Of a stretch of DNA of 64,000 nucleotides, positions 28,325 through 36,784 are shown piece after piece (position 1 is the first letter of the stretch; each line of letters opens with the position of its first letter). Location: the NCBI RefSeq assembly GCF_034424315.1, contig NZ_CP139972.1:2976001-3040000 (forward strand). Reading direction: 5' to 3'. The notes under the pieces were generated by a model. It had not been told where the DNA came from, made no database searches, and was given only the letters and a program-made list of their open reading frames with translations. The DNA is from Chitinophaga sancti. GTDB lineage: Bacteria > Bacteroidota > Bacteroidia > Chitinophagales > Chitinophagaceae. The position numbers and the translations under genes are program-made.

Positions 28325-28381
28325 AATCATGGGCACTCTTTTAACGGCTGAACTTATTTATATATACGAAGAAAACCTCAG

Positions 28382-28945
28382 TCATGGTTCATTAATTATA
28401 AATTTTATTATATCTTCAACTGACAGTACATGAATCTCTTTGCTCATTTCCAGGGCTGCCTGCGGCATTGCAACGAAGGCCGCAGTAGCAGGATCCTGTA
28501 CAATGCCGGTACCACCTGCGGCGATAATATCGCGCATGCCTGCTGCACCATCTTTATTGGCGCCGCTCAGCAAAATGGCCAGCGCCCTGCTGCCATATAC
28601 ATCTGCCACACTGCTAAAGGTCATGTCAATGGAAGGCCGGCTGTAATTGACGAGCTCTGAATAATCCAGCATAAAGGTCTTATCAGCCTCCAGCATCAGG
28701 TGATAATTTTGTGGGGCCAGGTAAATGTTACGGGGCTTTACGGCTTCTTTATCTTCAGGTTCAATAATTCTTCTTTTGGCGGAGAGCAGTCTGCCCATTT
28801 CACTCTGCACATTGCGGAGCCGGTGCAATACGATTACAACAGGAACCTGTAAATGATCGGGCAGCGCATCGAGAATGCTTGTCAATACAGCGATGCTACC
28901 GGCTGACCCTCCGATGGTGATAATATCGTATTTTTTGTCTTTCAT
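28382..28945 (-). CDS. CheB-type methylesterase domain protein
   Basis: A 187-residue protein consisting only of the CheB methylesterase domain, without the receiver that enteric CheB carries. It shows ITIGGSAGSIAVL (active-site Ser), VVIVLHRLRN (His), GRLLSAKRRIIEPEDKEAV, and GANKDGAAGMRDIIAAGGTG containing the catalytic Asp. In flagellar systems the domain removes glutamate methyl esters from chemoreceptors. Here no receptor or CheA/CheW is nearby; it neighbours CheR (18 bases away) and hybrid kinases, as in Bacteroidota CheB-CheR signalling modules. Confidence 0.9.
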   Translation of the reverse strand: MKDKKYDIITIGGSAGSIAVLTSILDALPDHLQVPVVIVLHRLRNVQSEMGRLLSAKRRIIEPEDKEAVKPRNIYLAPQNYHLMLEADKTFMLDYSELVNYSRPSIDMTFSSVADVYGSRALAILLSGANKDGAAGMRDIIAAGGTGIVQDPATAAFVAMPQAALEMSKEIHVLSVEDIIKFIINEP

Positions 28946-28963
28946 AAATTTACAACATCCTGC

Positions 28964-29785
28964 TTATCCTTTTCTCCGGTAGATCTTATGCGCCGCATGT
29001 ATCGTTTCAAATTTCTCATGGATGCTGGCAAAGCGCATCGTTTCTTTGATTCCCATGGCCAGGTAACCGCGTGGGGAAAGGCTATCGTAGAATAATTGCA
29101 ATACGTGGTTCTGCAATTCCCTGTTAAAATATATAAATACATTCCGGCAACAAATGAGCTGGAACTCATTAAACACTGTATCTGTTACCAGGTTGTGCTG
29201 GAAAAAGGTAATATGCTTCCGCAGTTCTTTTTTAATCAGCACATTGTCATACCTCGCGGTATAATAATTTGAAAAATCGCCTAACCCTCCCGACTGAATA
29301 TAATTATAAACATAGTCCTTCATGTTATCCAGCGGTAAGATACCCATATTTGCCTTTTCGAGGTTCATTGGGTTGAGGTCAGTTGCATATATCCTGGTTC
29401 TTCCCAGCAGCCCGGCCTCATGCAGCAGGATGGCCATAGAAAAAACCTCTTCCCCGGTAGAACAACCGGCATGCCATATTTTAATATTAGGATACGCCGC
29501 CAGCTTAGGAAGTACCTGTGTCCGCAGCGTGTGATAAAACAAGGGATCACGGAACATTTCCGTCACATTTACGGTAATATACTGTACCAGCCGGTTAAAA
29601 AAATCTGCATCATTGACAAGCTGATACTTCAGCTCAAATACGGTAGCCAGTCCGGCACAGCTCATAAAACGAACAATCCGGCGTTTGAGCGACGCCTGCG
29701 CATAACCGGTGAAATCATATCCGTATTGCAGCTTTATAATATTAACAATATCAACGAAATCTGCATTAGATATGTCTTCCTTCAT
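28964..29785 (-). CDS. CheR-type protein-glutamate methyltransferase
   Basis: A 273-residue CheR-type protein. The N-terminal helical domain (about 1-70) includes YGYDFTGYAQASLKRRI. The SAM-binding domain shows NVTEMFRDPLFYHTL, IKIWHAGCSTGEEVFSMAIL (motif I with GCSTGEE), IYATDLNPMNLEKA and FQLICCRNVFIYFNRELQ. It methylates glutamate side chains in family members; the target here could be the coiled-coil or other part of the adjacent kinase. It lies 15 bases downstream of the hybrid kinase and 18 upstream of CheB. Confidence 0.92.
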   Translation of the reverse strand: MKEDISNADFVDIVNIIKLQYGYDFTGYAQASLKRRIVRFMSCAGLATVFELKYQLVNDADFFNRLVQYITVNVTEMFRDPLFYHTLRTQVLPKLAAYPNIKIWHAGCSTGEEVFSMAILLHEAGLLGRTRIYATDLNPMNLEKANMGILPLDNMKDYVYNYIQSGGLGDFSNYYTARYDNVLIKKELRKHITFFQHNLVTDTVFNEFQLICCRNVFIYFNRELQNHVLQLFYDSLSPRGYLAMGIKETMRFASIHEKFETIHAAHKIYRRKG

Positions 29786-29800
29786 AGAAACATTACAAGG

Positions 29801-32800
29801 TTATACCATCCAAACATGCATAAGTGATAAAAGTTTACTGCTGTCGATCGGCTTCGCAATATAGTCCGAAGCCCCGGCAGCGATACATTTTTCCCTGTCC
29901 CCCGCCATCGCTTTTGCAGTGAGTGCAATCACCGGCAGATTTTGATAACGAACCTTGGCGCGGATACGACGTATGGCTTCGTAACCATCCATTTCCGGCA
30001 TCATGATGTCCATCAGTACTAAACGAATATCAGGATTTTCTTCCAGTCTTTCAAGTGCTTCTTTTCCATCAGCAGCAGTTACTACATCCAGACCATAACC
30101 TGCCAGCAGTGCACTGAGCGAAAATACATTCCGCATATCATCGTCTGCCAGCAGCACCTTTTGTCCTTCCAGGTTTCTTTCTGTTCTGGCAACCCTGTCT
30201 GCAGGCTGTGCGATGGTCGTTTCCTTCAGCTTGTAGAGGAAGAGTTCCAGTTCGTCCATCAACCTGTCTCCGGAGAACGTAGAATTGCGTACGATGGCCG
30301 CTGCGTTCTTTTTCAGCGCCAGCTCATCGGCTTCTGAAATGTCGTGATCGAGGTAAATGATCACCGGCAGATCCCTGGCAGCACTGACCTGCTTAAGCTG
30401 GTTGAGCCGGGCGATGCTTTCTGAAATATCTGTACCGGCGTCCAGCACAATACCGTCGTATTGATGGGATTGTAGTTCCATCGCTGCTTCAGGCAGTGTC
30501 TTCACCAGGTGATACTGGGTTTGCAGCTGGCGCTCGTCACTGAGTGATTGCAGGAAAGGATGATGGAGCAATACCCCGTCTGAAATTACCAATACCTTTT
30601 TCAACCTGGCTTCCAGCCGTGAGGCAATACCGGAGAACACCGTTTCCAGGTCCGTAACCTGCAGTGGTTTCTGCGTATAACCCTCTACTTTATCACGTAC
30701 CTGCAGGGAGATCTCTCCTGCAGATACTACGTGTACGAGTATATGTTTCAGTTCTTCGTTGTTCTTCAGAATCTTGAGGATACTATTACCATCGATCAAT
30801 GGCAGGTTCATATCCAATATGATCGCTGCCGGCAGGAATTTGCGGGCAAAGAACAAACCATCATTCCCGTTGAGAGCGACAATGGTTTTAAATCCTTTTT
30901 GCCGGGCAAAGTCACGAAGAATGGAGGCAAAGCTCGCATCGTCCTCAACGATAAGGATAAGCTTGTCCTGTTTGTTTATCCCGTTGCGGTCATCTTCTAC
31001 CAGTTGGTCTCCAGGCGGGGCAATATCCCTGATAGCAGGAGCGGGTGCTTCATTTACGACAACAGGGGCCGCGGTTGCCGGAGCTACCGGGTTATTTCCT
31101 ATGGCGGAGGGCATCACAATTGTAAAGGTACTCCCCTGTCCTTCTGCGCTTACCAGGCGGATCTCACCTCCCAGGCGTTTCATCAGTTCTTTGCTGATAC
31201 TGAGGCCCAGACCGGTGCCGCCATACTTACGGCTGGTAGAGCCATCAGCCTGGCGGAATGCCTCGAATATCAGCTGTTGCTTATCAGCAGGAATACCTGT
31301 TCCCGTATCGGACACCGCGATGTGCAGACCATCGGCCTGTACACTCCAGGCCAGCTCGATCGTGCCTTCTTTCGGCGTAAATTTAAAGGCATTGGAAAGC
31401 AGGTTTTTGATCACCTGTTGCAGGCGCTGTCCATCTGTCTGTATGGTAGCAGGAACAGTGGCGTCTATATTCGTAATGAAGTTGATCTGTTTTTCCTCGG
31501 CCACTACATGGAAAAGTTGTTGCAGATCGCTGTTGATACTTTTCACTGCTACCGGCTCTATGTTCATCTCCACTTTGCCGGCTTCTATCTTCGACAGGTC
31601 AAGTATATCATTGATGAGTTTAAGCAGATCCGAACCGGACTTATGAATGATGCCGGCATATTCCATCTGTTTTGCGTTCAGGTTCTGCTCTTTGTTTTCT
31701 TCCAGCAGGCGGGCGAGGATCAGCACACTATTGAGTGGTGTACGCAGCTCGTGCGACATATTTGCGAGGAATTCTGATTTGTAAGTGCTGCTTTGCTCCA
31801 GTTCTTCGGCTTTTTTAGACAGTTCCTGTCTAGCCATTTCCAGGGCAGAGTTCTGCACAATCATTTCGTCATTCACCTGGCGCAGTTCTTCTTCCTGTAC
31901 CCGCAGTTCTTCTTCAGAGGCCTGGAGTATCTCTGACTGGCGGGTCAGTTCTTCGTTGGACTGCCGCAGTTCTTCCTGCTGGGTTTCGAGGATCTCTTTC
32001 TGATCCTGTACACGGCGAAGCAGTTCGAGCACTTTCTTACGGGAGCCCGCAGCATTGACAGCTACAGCAATGGCGTTTGAGGTATTGCGCAACAGTTCTA
32101 TGGCCCTATCTGACAGCGGGGCAAAAGACACCAGTTCAATCAATCCTGCAAGGTCATTATCATGCCACAGGGGCAGGCATATTATGTTGCCAGGGGAACT
32201 ATTTCCGGTAGCGGATTCAAGTCGCCAGTAGCTGGCAGGAATATCTTTGATTACAAGCAGTTCTTTTTGAGCAGCAGCTTCGCCGGTGATACCTTCATGC
32301 AGGGCGTAAGACTTTTTGATAGTGGCAGGTAGTCCCTTGCCGGCGCAGAGTTTCAGGAGTTTGCTTTCTTCTTCATAACAATAAAAGGCACCGGCGGGCA
32401 GGTCAAGGTACCTGACAAGGGAATGTACGCTATTATAAGCGAGTGCGTCAATATCAGCATCCCCCTGCAGGCTGTCGTTGACGATGCTCATACCGGTGAG
32501 CAGCCAATTATTTTCATTGGCCTTCTCATTGAGCAATTCTGTTTCCCTGAGCTTTACCTGCAATTCCTTTTGGGCCAGCTGGCGGGTATTGAATTCCCGG
32601 AAGGAGATGACCATAAGGGTGAGGGCAACGAGCAGGATAAAGCCGGTATTCAGTATAAGGGCATTAGAAGCCCTGGATACAGACTCCTCAATTGCGCCAT
32701 TTCTTTTGGTGAGCAAGAGGCGTTCATCCACGATCATATTCGTCAACTCATTATGGATGGTATCCAGTAATACCCGTTCCTCTTTTGTTACTTCCTGTAT

Positions 32801-33211
32801 ATGAGAGAAAACATAATTGCTATCATGTCGTATTTCCAAACTCTCCCAGAAGGTCAGCAATCCTATCAGCTGCTTTTCCAATGTGATGCACCGGCGGATC
32901 TGACCAGGATTATCCTTTACCAATTTACGCAGGTCGTAGAAAAGTGGCAATATTTTTGGATGTATTTCGTGATAAGTATCAAGGTATTTAGGAAGATGGG
33001 TACTCCTGTAGGCGGTACTGGCGGACTCTATTTCGTAAACATTCCTGTTGATCCGCTGAGCGGTAGTAATCACTTCATAGGAATGTTCCACCCATTCTGA
33101 CTGAGAACGTTGCTTTTTGAAGGTGATATAAGTAAAGATACCACCTCCTATTACCATCAGGATAGCGATCGTAAATCCGAGATAAAGGCGAGACTTTAAA
33201 GAGTTCTTCAT
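29801..33211 (-). CDS. Membrane hybrid histidine kinase, CHASE3-GAF-HisKA-HATPase-REC-REC-REC
   Basis: A 1136-residue sensor kinase. The ATG at 33211 places a membrane helix at about 8-28 (FTIAILMVIGGGIFTYITF), then a CHASE3-like periplasmic helical domain and a second helix near 185-205. A GAF domain (about 245-400) and a Glu/Gln-rich coiled coil precede HisKA with FLANMSHELRTPLNSVLIL and HATPase with GTGLGLSISKELMKRLGG. Three receivers follow: VEDDASFASIL with ILDMNLPLIDG, a degenerate second one, and LLADDDMRNVFSL with LMDIMMPEMDG. It heads the minus-strand operon with CheR and CheB. The signal sensed is unknown. Confidence 0.92.
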   Translation of the reverse strand: MKNSLKSRLYLGFTIAILMVIGGGIFTYITFKKQRSQSEWVEHSYEVITTAQRINRNVYEIESASTAYRSTHLPKYLDTYHEIHPKILPLFYDLRKLVKDNPGQIRRCITLEKQLIGLLTFWESLEIRHDSNYVFSHIQEVTKEERVLLDTIHNELTNMIVDERLLLTKRNGAIEESVSRASNALILNTGFILLVALTLMVISFREFNTRQLAQKELQVKLRETELLNEKANENNWLLTGMSIVNDSLQGDADIDALAYNSVHSLVRYLDLPAGAFYCYEEESKLLKLCAGKGLPATIKKSYALHEGITGEAAAQKELLVIKDIPASYWRLESATGNSSPGNIICLPLWHDNDLAGLIELVSFAPLSDRAIELLRNTSNAIAVAVNAAGSRKKVLELLRRVQDQKEILETQQEELRQSNEELTRQSEILQASEEELRVQEEELRQVNDEMIVQNSALEMARQELSKKAEELEQSSTYKSEFLANMSHELRTPLNSVLILARLLEENKEQNLNAKQMEYAGIIHKSGSDLLKLINDILDLSKIEAGKVEMNIEPVAVKSINSDLQQLFHVVAEEKQINFITNIDATVPATIQTDGQRLQQVIKNLLSNAFKFTPKEGTIELAWSVQADGLHIAVSDTGTGIPADKQQLIFEAFRQADGSTSRKYGGTGLGLSISKELMKRLGGEIRLVSAEGQGSTFTIVMPSAIGNNPVAPATAAPVVVNEAPAPAIRDIAPPGDQLVEDDRNGINKQDKLILIVEDDASFASILRDFARQKGFKTIVALNGNDGLFFARKFLPAAIILDMNLPLIDGNSILKILKNNEELKHILVHVVSAGEISLQVRDKVEGYTQKPLQVTDLETVFSGIASRLEARLKKVLVISDGVLLHHPFLQSLSDERQLQTQYHLVKTLPEAAMELQSHQYDGIVLDAGTDISESIARLNQLKQVSAARDLPVIIYLDHDISEADELALKKNAAAIVRNSTFSGDRLMDELELFLYKLKETTIAQPADRVARTERNLEGQKVLLADDDMRNVFSLSALLAGYGLDVVTAADGKEALERLEENPDIRLVLMDIMMPEMDGYEAIRRIRAKVRYQNLPVIALTAKAMAGDREKCIAAGASDYIAKPIDSSKLLSLMHVWMV

Positions 33212-33749
33212 AGTTAACAAATATAATACAATACTTACTACGAGCATCCTATCTGGCTTCAGTGAAGATTCGGTCAGATAAGTTTACAAAAAGGGTATTA
33301 TAAGTATACGATAAGGACACCTTATTATCCCTTGGATATTGAGGTGATATACTGGTGACCTTTTAGTGGCGTTATAGTGAACTTATGCGAGCGAATCTTA
33401 AGCGAATATTGGGTGACGCTTTGATGGTGAGACGTATATAAATCTCCGTAATATGGCTATTATTGGACCGTTGGTAGTAATTTACAGCCGAATTCGAGTG
33501 CCTAAAATCGTAAACAAAACATTTACCGCCCCGAATAATTTTTAATAAATTATAATATAAAATAATTAACGAATTATTTGCAAAAAGGCTAAAACCTTTC
33601 AGGGTAGTTTTTAGTATATATGGTAAGCCATTACCAGACCATGCAAAAACAACTACACAGCAATAAGAACGTGAACAATTTTATAACACACACTAAAAAT
33701 TTGGGTTGTACATCCCGTACCACCATTCTTCAAAAATAAAAGCCAATAT
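33212..33749. other. Divergent intergenic region between two signalling operons
   Basis: About 540 bases between the start of the hybrid kinase (minus strand) and the response regulator (plus strand). It is AT-rich near 33535-33590. Promoters for both operons must lie here, but none could be identified with confidence, and no RNA gene or repeat is visible. Confidence 0.4.
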
Positions 33750-34133
33750 ATGAGTAGTAAAATTCTGCTTATTGAAGATGATGAAGTGATGCCGAAGATT
33801 GTTGAAAGGATTCTGCACAAAGAAGAATACAAGATTGAACATGTAACTAACGGCAAAGAGGCTTTCCAGAAGCTGGAAGATACCAACTATGCTTTTGACC
33901 TGATCATTACTGATATTATGATGCCATACGCTAATGGTTTCGAGATTCTCAGTAAAGTAAAAAACCGTAAAGATGGTAAACCAATTCCTGTGATTATTGT
34001 TTCTAATGCAGGGAACGAGGAAATGATCCTGGAAGGATTTAAACTGGGGGCGGACGATTTCCTGAAAAAGCCGGTGATACCAGGTGAGTTGCTGATCAGG
34101 GTAAAAAGGCTCCTGATGCAATACAGCAGGTAG
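33750..34133 (+). CDS. Single-domain response regulator (CheY-like)
   Basis: A 127-residue stand-alone receiver. ILLIEDDEVMPKIVERIL supplies the acidic pair, LIITDIMMPYANGFEIL the phosphoacceptor Asp, VIIVSNAG the Thr/Ser switch and DDFLKKPVIPGELL the conserved Lys. There is no output domain, so it must act by protein-protein contact. It is 48 bases before a membrane HEAT-repeat gene and two polysaccharide synthases on the same strand, so it may switch polysaccharide secretion. The divergent hybrid kinase is a natural phosphate donor, by inference. Confidence 0.9.
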   Translation: MSSKILLIEDDEVMPKIVERILHKEEYKIEHVTNGKEAFQKLEDTNYAFDLIITDIMMPYANGFEILSKVKNRKDGKPIPVIIVSNAGNEEMILEGFKLGADDFLKKPVIPGELLIRVKRLLMQYSR

Positions 34134-34181
34134 TTGCCACCAGCATATTCTATGTGACCGATGACCAATTGACCAATCCTT

Positions 34182-35309
34182 ATGGAATTTAGCTTATATG
34201 AATTCAGGTATGCTCCACTGAGTATACAGATTGCTGGTATTTTTATTGTTGTTGCCATCGTGTGTACGCTTCTGGCGTACTTTTCTATATTGGTAGGCAG
34301 GTATAGAGCATACCGCCAGTCAGAAAGGTTAAAGAAACTGCATCCGATCATCGACGAGCAACTTATGGAACATATCCTCCTCAATGAGGAGCTTGCCAGT
34401 GATGTACCTGCTGACCAGGTTCAACTTCCGCTGGAAAGTTTTCAACAACCTGTATTTGAGAAGAAATGGGCCCGTCAGGCACTCATCGACCGTCTTATCC
34501 ACTATAGGAATAATGTAAGGGGATCCATGGGGGAACAATTGCGTAACCTGTATGTGCAGCTGGACCTGGACAAAGATTCCCTGAAGAAAATGAAATCCCG
34601 TAAATGGGAAAAAAAGGTACAGGCCCTGGCCGAATTGAGCAATATGAATATGTCCATTGCGGACGTAACCATTCTGCCCCTGACGAACAGTAATAACCGT
34701 GAGCTGCGTGCTGCAGCCCGCCATGCATATATCAAACTGAGTAAGAACGAGCCGTTTAAATTTTTCGATGTGGTGACAGAGCCCCTGCTGCTCTGGGACC
34801 AGGTGGAATTATTCAAGATCATCTCTACTACTGAGCATATTGCCATTCCTAATTTTGCGCAATGGATCACCTACTCTTCCAATAAATCAATTGTATCCTT
34901 TTGCCTGAAACTGGTGGTACGCTACAACCAGTTAAGTGCAGTGCCCGCTGTTGTAAAACTGCTGGATACCAAAGATCACTTTGTGCGTGCAGATGCAATT
35001 AATTGTCTTGGCAAAATGAAGATCGAAGATGTGGAGGAAAAGCTGGTATATATGTACAACAGTCAGCCCCTGAACTGCCAGCTGGAAATATTGAAAGCGC
35101 TGGGCAGGATCAGCAGTGGAAAGTTTGTTGATTTCCTGCGCCAGGAATTCCTGCACTCCACCGATTTTGAAGTTCGTAAACATGCTGCCAAATCCCTCAT
35201 TAACAACAAATGGGCGGCTAAGGGCCTGATTCAGGAACTGATTGATACTGCGACGGCAGAAAACAAGCTGATCCTGAAACATAGCATGAACCCGTTAATA
35301 AAATTCTAG
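34182..35309 (+). CDS. Membrane-anchored HEAT-repeat protein
   Basis: A 375-residue protein with one N-terminal membrane helix (IAGIFIVVAIVCTLLAYFSIL, about 14-34) followed by a long helical-repeat domain. Repeats of HEAT type are visible, for example VPAVVKLLDTKDHFVRADAI and FEVRKHAAKSLINNKWA near the end. It sits 48 bases after the response regulator and 6 bases before the first GT2 synthase, so it is part of the same operon. A scaffold role for the synthase complex, perhaps as the docking site of the receiver protein, is inference. Confidence 0.82.
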   Translation: MEFSLYEFRYAPLSIQIAGIFIVVAIVCTLLAYFSILVGRYRAYRQSERLKKLHPIIDEQLMEHILLNEELASDVPADQVQLPLESFQQPVFEKKWARQALIDRLIHYRNNVRGSMGEQLRNLYVQLDLDKDSLKKMKSRKWEKKVQALAELSNMNMSIADVTILPLTNSNNRELRAAARHAYIKLSKNEPFKFFDVVTEPLLLWDQVELFKIISTTEHIAIPNFAQWITYSSNKSIVSFCLKLVVRYNQLSAVPAVVKLLDTKDHFVRADAINCLGKMKIEDVEEKLVYMYNSQPLNCQLEILKALGRISSGKFVDFLRQEFLHSTDFEVRKHAAKSLINNKWAAKGLIQELIDTATAENKLILKHSMNPLIKF

Positions 35310-35315
35310 TTGTGA

Positions 35316-36776
35316 ATGGATAATATCTGGGAAATCTTAGGGCGAATATATGAGAATGGTGTTTTCATTTATGGAACAGTACTGCTGGTGACATACGCCT
35401 TGCTGGCTGTCTTCTCTATGATATCCGTACGCGCTTATACCAAAAGGGATAACGCAGACCAGCTTAATACATTGCTTAGTTCTCCCTTAGCCCCCGGCAT
35501 TACGGTGCTGGCACCTGCCTTTAATGAAGGTCTTACAATTATATTTAATGTACGCTCCCTGCTCACGCTGAACTACCCAAGATATGAGATTATCATTGTC
35601 AATGATGGTAGTACGGACAACAGCCTGGAACAAATGATCGAGGAGTTTGAGCTGGTACCTGTAGACTTTGCCTATAATGCAAAGATCCAGACCAAGCCGG
35701 TGCGAAGGATCTTTAAATCGTCCAATCCGGCCTATGCCAAACTGATGGTGATAGATAAGGTGAATGGTAAAAGTAAGGCAGATGCCGTGAATGCCGGTAT
35801 CAATGCTGCTGCTTATCCTCACTTTGTATGTACGGATGTGGACTGTATCCTTGATAAGGACACCCTGCTGGAACTGATCAAACCAGTCATGCAGGAAGAG
35901 AAAAAACGTGTAATCGCCACCGGTGCTACCCTGCGTATTGCAAATTCCTGCGAGTTCGACCAGGGTGTCATGACCCGTATGCGCCCGCCACGTCAGCTCC
36001 TGCCCCGCTTCCAGGAAGTGGAATATATCCGTGCTTTCGTGTTGGGTAAAATGGGTTGGACCCTGCTCAACTGTGTGCCGAATGTATCAGGTGGCCTCGG
36101 ACTGTTTGACAAAGAAATTGCCATCCGCAGTGGTGGTTATGACCATAGCTCCTTCGGGGAAGATATGGAACTGATGACCCGTATGTGCCGCTATTCGCAC
36201 GACAATAAGATTGACTACGCCATCCGCTATATACCCAAAACGCTCTGCTGGACGGAAGCACCTGTAACCGTTAAGATCTTCAACCGCCAGCGTACCCGCT
36301 GGGCCAGGGGGCTTGCGCAGCTGATGTATGCTCACTTTGGTATGTTTTTTAATCCAAGGTATGGCAAAATGGGGATGATCATTTTCCCATACAATTTCTT
36401 CTTTGAACTGCTGGCACCTATTATTGAGTTTACCGGTATCATCTACTATATTGTAATGACCATCTTCGGACTCATCAACTGGCCAACAGCCCTGATACTG
36501 TTATTGTTCGTATATACTTATTCGGTAATGATCACGACGATCGCGATCCTCTGGGATCAGTTGTCATTTAAATACTATCGCACCTGGAAGGAAGTAGCCT
36601 TCCTTTGTACGACTCCATTCATGGAATTCTTCCTTTACCATCCGCTTATTGTGATCTTTGCCCTGCGTGGATACTGGTATTTCCTGACGGGGAAGAAAAG
36701 CACCTGGGGTAATATGCAGCGACGCGGATTTCAGCAAACACCTAAACCAGCTGCTACAGCAGCTGCAGCTAAATAA
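35316..36776 (+). CDS. Processive GT2 membrane glycosyltransferase (synthase 1)
   Basis: A 486-residue inner-membrane family 2 glycosyltransferase. One membrane helix (about 15-37) precedes the GT-A domain: ITVLAPAFNEGLTI, IIVNDGSTDN (first Asp), CTDVDCILDKDTLL (DxD), SGGLGLFDKEI, GEDMEL (base) and RQRTRWARGLAQL, a QxxRW motif typical of processive synthases of the BcsA/PgaC type. Several C-terminal helices form the channel. It probably polymerises a single-sugar or disaccharide chain and exports it while making it. It is followed 8 bases later by a close paralogue. Confidence 0.9.
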   Translation: MDNIWEILGRIYENGVFIYGTVLLVTYALLAVFSMISVRAYTKRDNADQLNTLLSSPLAPGITVLAPAFNEGLTIIFNVRSLLTLNYPRYEIIIVNDGSTDNSLEQMIEEFELVPVDFAYNAKIQTKPVRRIFKSSNPAYAKLMVIDKVNGKSKADAVNAGINAAAYPHFVCTDVDCILDKDTLLELIKPVMQEEKKRVIATGATLRIANSCEFDQGVMTRMRPPRQLLPRFQEVEYIRAFVLGKMGWTLLNCVPNVSGGLGLFDKEIAIRSGGYDHSSFGEDMELMTRMCRYSHDNKIDYAIRYIPKTLCWTEAPVTVKIFNRQRTRWARGLAQLMYAHFGMFFNPRYGKMGMIIFPYNFFFELLAPIIEFTGIIYYIVMTIFGLINWPTALILLLFVYTYSVMITTIAILWDQLSFKYYRTWKEVAFLCTTPFMEFFLYHPLIVIFALRGYWYFLTGKKSTWGNMQRRGFQQTPKPAATAAAAK

Positions 36777-36784
36777 ATACGCCT

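Noticed and set aside
28382..29785. Reading CheB and CheR as parts of a flagellar chemotaxis cluster
   Set aside because: No CheA, CheW, CheY-with-CheA arrangement, receptors or motility genes are present; the neighbours are hybrid kinases.
30731..31777. A 348-codon plus-strand open frame opposite the hybrid kinase
   Set aside because: It overlaps the GAF, HisKA, HATPase and receiver coding sequence entirely, and its product has the irregular composition of an antisense shadow.
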